The notes under the pieces are model-generated. The model was not told the DNA's origin. It made no database searches and saw nothing but the letters and a program-made list of their open reading frames with translations. The translations under genes and the position numbers were made by a program. From Spinacia oleracea (lineage: Eukaryota > Streptophyta > Magnoliopsida > Caryophyllales > Amaranthaceae), in contig NC_079488.1 of assembly GCF_020520425.1 (NCBI RefSeq), positions 89,757,285 through 89,821,284 of the forward strand: a stretch of 64,000 nucleotides of DNA. The letters run 5' to 3'. Of this stretch, positions 59,159 to 64,000 are shown piece after piece (the stretch's first letter is position 1; every line of letters starts with the position of its first letter).

Positions 59159-60440
59159 CGGTAGGCGGAACGCTTATTTATAGATTTAAATTAAGTTTCA
59201 CTATGCAATCATACCAGACTACACGTGCCATTTTCCCTTCTCTCAAGTAGATTTTTTTTTTTTTTTTTTTTTTTAATCCATAAGTAACCAAAAAATTATA
59301 TAAATATATATATAGTACTACTCCTAACTTGTCAAAGTTAAGACTAACTTCACACATAGATTAGTCGTAAGAACAAAATACTATTTCTAATGATATAAGT
59401 CCCATTTGTACGAACATATATTTTAAAAGGATCCAAAACTAGCCTTACACTTTCTAATAACATATACTAGGTTAACCGCGTGTACGATAGTAAAATGGGA
59501 GTAGCCCATTGAATAATGGAGGGCTGATACAGACATACAGTCGTGTGCCTTTATTTTACTTCAGCAACTACTACAGGGATACTTATTATATTTCATCTAT
59601 TAACTCCATCATTTTTCGACTCCATCATTATTCTTTGTTACTACATACAGTAACAACCACATGTATGACATCACAAATAAAGTCAAAGCTTTGTGTAGCT
59701 TATACACACATCAAGTAGACAATTATACCCGTATAAGAAAGCCATTTTAATTAATACCTTGCATTATCAAACAACCTAATGAAATAACACACTTGATCAT
59801 ACGGTACTTTTAAACTGCCTAACTAATTAATAAACACATCCCTATAGATCATACAATGATCCCATACTGTCTAAATACTAGAATATGGCTTTATAGCTCA
59901 CATATCATGGCTAATCTCACTATATTGAGATAATTCTTTCTCGTTCCACACTAATACGATTAATACTAGTGCTCAACTTACTACTCAAATAGTCCTAATT
60001 AAAAGGATAAAAGGACTAATAGTGTATTGCGGATCAAAGCATAGACAACTAGTCTAAGGAAGTGTATAAACACCACTTTATAATGAAACAACACTAGCAG
60101 TTAAACTAACCATCAAATCGTTCATGTAATACCCACACTTAAGATTCCAATATAATTACTAACTTCAATTGTACGAAATACATGTACAGTTAACAGGCTA
60201 CAAAAAAACTCGAACAAATTGAGTGTGCGTGATAATGTCAAATATGCCGATCACTTAGACATCTTAATCACTTATTTAATGCACTTTAACAGATCAGTCT
60301 ATATGCAATACTCCCTTTTTCCACCCTTAGTAAAGGAACATTTTATTTCGTAAACTTTGAAAACAAAATTAAATAATTTTTTTTTTTTTTTTCAAGAATG
60401 ACATTAGTAAGACTGAAACCAATAGCTCTGGCTACCATTT
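59159..60440 (-). other. Intact Ty3 5' leader
   Basis: 1.28 kb between primer-binding site and gag start with no supported ORF. It is AT-rich, with T runs at about 59251-59272 and 60379-60392. Confidence 0.7.
60421..60437 (-). promoter_or_regulatory. Intact Ty3 primer-binding site
   Basis: On the minus strand TGGTAGCCAGAGCTATT, three bases after the LTR end. It resembles but does not fully match the initiator-Met site (TGGTATCAGAGC). Confidence 0.7.
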
Positions 60441-62838
60441 TGTAACACCCCCATAATCCTCCCTATTTAAAACACCTTATATTTGAGAGTAGAGAAACAT
60501 TGGGGTGTTACTGCCACGATGGAACGTATAAGGCAGATGAAATAATTAAATAAAAAAAAAAAAAACAGTTTACCTTTTATAGTCTAACTTTGAAAATAAA
60601 CAGCGGAAGTCTTAAAACGAATATTTCAAATACAATATGGAGACCTCAATAGGCCCCTTCTTAAATCCAAACTCCAACACAAGAAATAAGTTAAGTTAAG
60701 CAGTTGCAACAAATTAAAATCCAAAACTAATGTAATACTTAAAGGGAAAAGGTACTTCAAAAATCTATCCCCATGCATGCTTATTTGCAAACCTGTAGAT
60801 TGCCTGCTCCCCATAATCCCAAGTGAAATTATGGTTCACCGCAGGGCCATCATATAAAGAGACATGGCCAACAACAACAAAGATCAAGTCAGCTAATGCT
60901 GAATACGCACTAAAGCAATAATCATTTAGTAATAAACACTCTAGACACTCAATACTATTAAATAATGCACCTCAGGACACGACACTAACTTACCGACTCA
61001 ACCTTGATTTATGTGAATTAGAATTGGCATTGTAATATAAAAGATTGATCATAGGCCGTCCTTGACCGCACCTAACGATCCTATAAGAGTATCGAAGAGT
61101 CCTAGACGTGCCTTCGAATATGTAACTTTAAACTTACTAGAGCGTCCTCTAGTATAAACAACCCTTGAATCAGTATGCATACCCCCGAGAAGAGTCCTTG
61201 ACGTACCTTCTCTAGGAAGTTTAACTACTTAGTTAACTCGATTTCTGTAGGTAAAAGCGCCCTAGCGCATAATAAAGAGTGCAGGATACTAATACAAAGA
61301 TTGTCCCTTTACCCATACTACTACTCGAGAAATTATCTCTGAGAGCTTACAAGCCATTCCTTTCACTTTAAGTGCTTTAGTAATTTCCTTGTTATTCAAT
61401 TTGTTTAGACCTTAAACAAAATATAAATACGCAACATAAGAAACACGACTTCTCTTTTAATTCCTTTAGGACGAGTGATCAAACAATTACGACACTCATT
61501 ATTAGGCCATTAGTCCTTGGCTCAGAGGTTTTGAGAGACCTCCTAACATACTATGTCTAAACTTAGTCTAATTGACAATAGTAAAACTTGTAAAGACAAT
61601 AATATGAAAGATCATGCTTGCTTCTTATAATAAACAAACAACGACATAATCCCAAGTGTACGCATCACCACACATTCATTGAAATATAAATAATCCTAAG
61701 GCCTACTCATGCCACTAATACTACAAGTACGTTCTAGGACTAGTACGTACCTTTTGAAGTACGAAAACAGATTAAGGGTAACGAGCTAGCTAGAATCTCC
61801 CTTCTACGAACTTGGTACCTAAAAATTGTATAATAATACAATTAGTTTCTGGATTACATAAATTAACATCTAAAGTACTAAAAATCAGATTTATATATCT
61901 ACCTAACAATCTGATTTTTTTAGGCTCTTATAATCTGATAACAAAACTCACTTAAACGTAGTACTTTAAGAGGTTTTTAAAACGGTTTTAATAAATCAAA
62001 TGTAAACTGATCCATGTACTTCTTTTCATAATGACTTAATTTTATACTTCATACTCCCATTCTGACACTAATTATAGTAGTTAGAATTGTCAAATGCTTA
62101 ATAGAGTAATCAACCAAACACGTAGCAATAAGGCATCATTATAACCTTAACACACTTCAAAATATTCTACGTGGTATTTACTATTCCAAAAACAACCAAG
62201 ACCTAGGTAGTTGAAAAAAAATCTGACTTTTGCCTTTGGTTTAAATATTAGTAATCATTAGCAATGATTAAACAACAACAACAATCTAAATATTAAGATG
62301 AAACACGACAAACAACAACAACAACACGCAGCAGCAACGCTGCTTCTTGCGGTTGATGTTGCTGCTGTTGTGATGGCTACACAAAGAAGTACCGATAGAA
62401 GGCGAGAAGGTGAGAGTACAGATTATTCGGCAGCAATGGTAGGTGTGGCGAGATCGCAGGAACAAGGTACGAGTAGAGAAGGAAAACGGCGACAGTAGAA
62501 TAGGAAACAACACTACGCGAGAAGGGGATATAAATAAGGGTTTTGGGTTTTCTTTATAATAAAATTCAGATCTTCCCTTAATTTAAAATATTTGGAAATT
62601 ATAATCTGAACTCCTTTTTAATCTAAACTCCTTTTCTAAATCGTAACCTTGTAAACTAATTGTTTCCTTATTTTTTTCTTGAAATAAAACGTTTTGTTTT
62701 TCTTTGAGGTTAAAATAACTTTTATAATATGTATACTCTTGTTTAAAATGTAACATTGCTCTGAATATTTAAAACGTAAAACTCCGTATATTTCCTTGAA
62801 ATATAAAATAGGGCGACATAAAAATACGGAGTATCACA
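60441..62838 (-). repeat. Intact Ty3 right (5') LTR
   Basis: 2398 bp, same length as 51896-54293 and apparently identical. Confidence 0.95.
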
Positions 62839-64000
62839 AAGTTTGTCTGAAATTAATCGTTTGACGTATACTTCACATCCCCAAATCTTAAGAAAAGACA
62901 CATTTGGAGGCTTTCCAAACCATAATTCGTATGGCGTCTTTTCGACAGCTTTAGACGGAGCTCTATTTATAGTGAGTGCAGCTGTATTTAGTGCATGTCC
63001 CCAAAATTCTAATGGAAGTTCGGCCTGACCCATCATTGACCTGACCATGTCTAGCAAGGTTCTGTTCCTCCGTTCTGACACACCGTTCCATTGTGGTGTT
63101 CCCGGAGGAGTCAATTCTGATAGAATTCCACATTCTTTCAGATGGTCATCAAATTCATAGCTCAGATATTCACCGCCTCTATCAGACCGCAGTGCCTTAA
63201 TCTTCTTGCCTAATTGATTCTCTACTTCACTCTGAAATTCCTTGAATTTGTCAAAGGATTCAGACTTATGCTTCATTAGGTAGACATAACCATACCTACT
63301 GAAGTCATCAGTGAAAGTGATAAAGTAGCTGAAACCACCTCTAGCATTTGTACTCATTGGTCCACATACATCTGTATGGATTAAACCCAATAGTTCATTT
63401 GCTCTTTCTCCAACTTTAGAGAAAGGTTGCTTTGTCATTTTGCCAAGTAAACATGATTCGCATTTACCATAATCCTCTAAGTCAAATGGTTCTAGAATTC
63501 CTTCCTTTTGAAGTCTTTCTAAGCGTTTCAAGTTTATATGGCCTAATCGACAATGCCACAGATAGGTGAGATCTGAATCATCCTTTTTGGCCTTTTTGGT
63601 ATTTATGTTATATACTTGTTTGTCGTGATCTAATAAATAAAGTCCATTGACTAATCTAGCAGATCCATAAAACATCTCTTTAAAATAAAACGAACAACTA
63701 TTGTCTTTTATTAAAAAGGAAAATCCCTTAGCATCTAAGCAAGAAACTGAAATGATGTTTTTAGTAAGACTTGGAACATGGAAACATTCTTCCAGTTCCA
63801 AAACTAGCCCGGAGGGCAACGACAAATAGTAAGTTCCTACAGCTAATGCAGCAATCCGTGCTCCATTTCCCACTCGTAGGTCGACTTCACCCTTGCTTAA
63901 CTTTCTACTTCTTCTTAGTCCCTGTGGATTGGAACATAAGTGTGAGCCACAACCTGTATCTAATACCCGAGAAGTTGAATTAGCAAGTATACAGTCTATA
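62839..64000 (-). pseudogene. Copia-2 protease-integrase part of pol, cut by Ty3 and window edge
   Basis: Open from the window edge to 62839. Reading leftward: protease motif LDTGCGSHL near 63945, GAG-pre-integrase WHCRLGHINLKRL, CESCLLGKMTKQPF, then integrase DDE motifs HTDVCGPM, LRSDRGGEY and VSERRNRTLLDMV, ending at WGCEVYVKRLISDK. There the Ty3 LTR starts and the real frame resumes at 51895. The tail beyond 62843 in the open frame is Ty3 LTR sequence, not copia protein. The catalytic residues look intact. Confidence 0.92.

Larger units (their letters stand above)
51896..62838 (-). mobile_element. Intact Ty3 retrotransposon (Tekay-like chromovirus)
   Basis: 10943 bp with exact target duplication AAGTT (51891-51895 and 62839-62843). 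LTRs 51896-54293 and 60441-62838 are both 2398 bp and I saw no difference in the parts compared. One uninterrupted gag-pol ORF, a primer-binding site and a polypurine tract are present. It interrupts the integrase gene of copia-2 in the same transcription direction. Likely recent and possibly active. Confidence 0.96.
37613..64000 (-). mobile_element. Copia-2: Ty1/copia retrotransposon, left end and most of pol; runs off window
   Basis: Starts with a 1430-bp LTR (37613-39042) related to copia-1 and continues through 39043-39442, 49525-51895 and 62839-64000, with two Ty3 elements inserted. Pol reads leftward: protease and integrase at the right, RT-RNase H at the left. The 5' LTR and gag lie beyond 64000. 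The predicted target duplication is GTTTT (37608-37612). One frame change near 51600-51640 suggests it is no longer functional. Confidence 0.9.

Noticed and set aside
62743-62838. C-terminal tail of the copia-2 integrase frame beyond the Ty3 border
   Set aside because: These codons are LTR sequence of the inserted Ty3; the real frame continues at 51895.

Overview
This is a plant nuclear window, read as eukaryotic from one recognisable intron-bearing gene and a dense nest of LTR retrotransposons. The base composition, the recurring ACGGAGTA/TACTCCGT word and the element types suggest a dicot, possibly Caryophyllales (spinach/beet relatives). That taxonomic guess is inference only.

Layout. 1-416 is the end of a Ty1/copia LTR cut by the window edge. 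417-3228 holds no gene I can name; it contains a head-to-head pair of tRNA-like sequences. 3249-5913 is the only host gene I can support: a two-exon LATERAL ORGAN BOUNDARIES DOMAIN (LBD) transcription-factor gene of the LBD1/LBD11 type. A 106-bp promoter duplication lies just upstream and SINE-like debris fills its 1.7-kb intron. From about 6738 to the window end almost everything is nested retrotransposon.

The nest can be resolved base by base because four insertions have exact 5-bp target-site duplications (TSDs) and a fifth has its second TSD outside the window or its left junction only. (1) An old Ty3-type LTR piece (6738-7302, continuing at 36818-37612) was split by copia-1 (7303-36812, minus strand, TSD GCGCA). 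(2) Copia-1 was then hit twice: by a complete Sirevirus-type copia element (11502-21073, plus strand, TSD AATAT) with gag-pol and an extra envelope-position ORF, and by a non-autonomous Ty3 element, Ty3-A (26472-36121, minus, TSD CTTCG). (3) Copia-2 (37613 to beyond 64000, minus) follows. It was hit by non-autonomous Ty3-B (39443-49524, minus, TSD CTCAG) and, inside its integrase coding sequence, by an intact autonomous chromovirus-like Ty3 element (51896-62838, minus, TSD AAGTT) with a 1544-residue open polyprotein.

How the parts work together. Two elements look autonomous and young (the Sirevirus and the intact Ty3). Three are defective in coding capacity, yet copia-1, Ty3-A and Ty3-B have paired LTRs that are nearly or fully identical, so they were probably mobilised by proteins made elsewhere. 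The most unusual signal is in the Sirevirus: the five-base word GGAAC/GTTCC occurs about 120 times by hand count over 9.57 kb, in LTRs, both ORFs and spacers, on both strands, when roughly 14 would be expected at 40 % GC. That is not explained by any standard retrotransposon feature.
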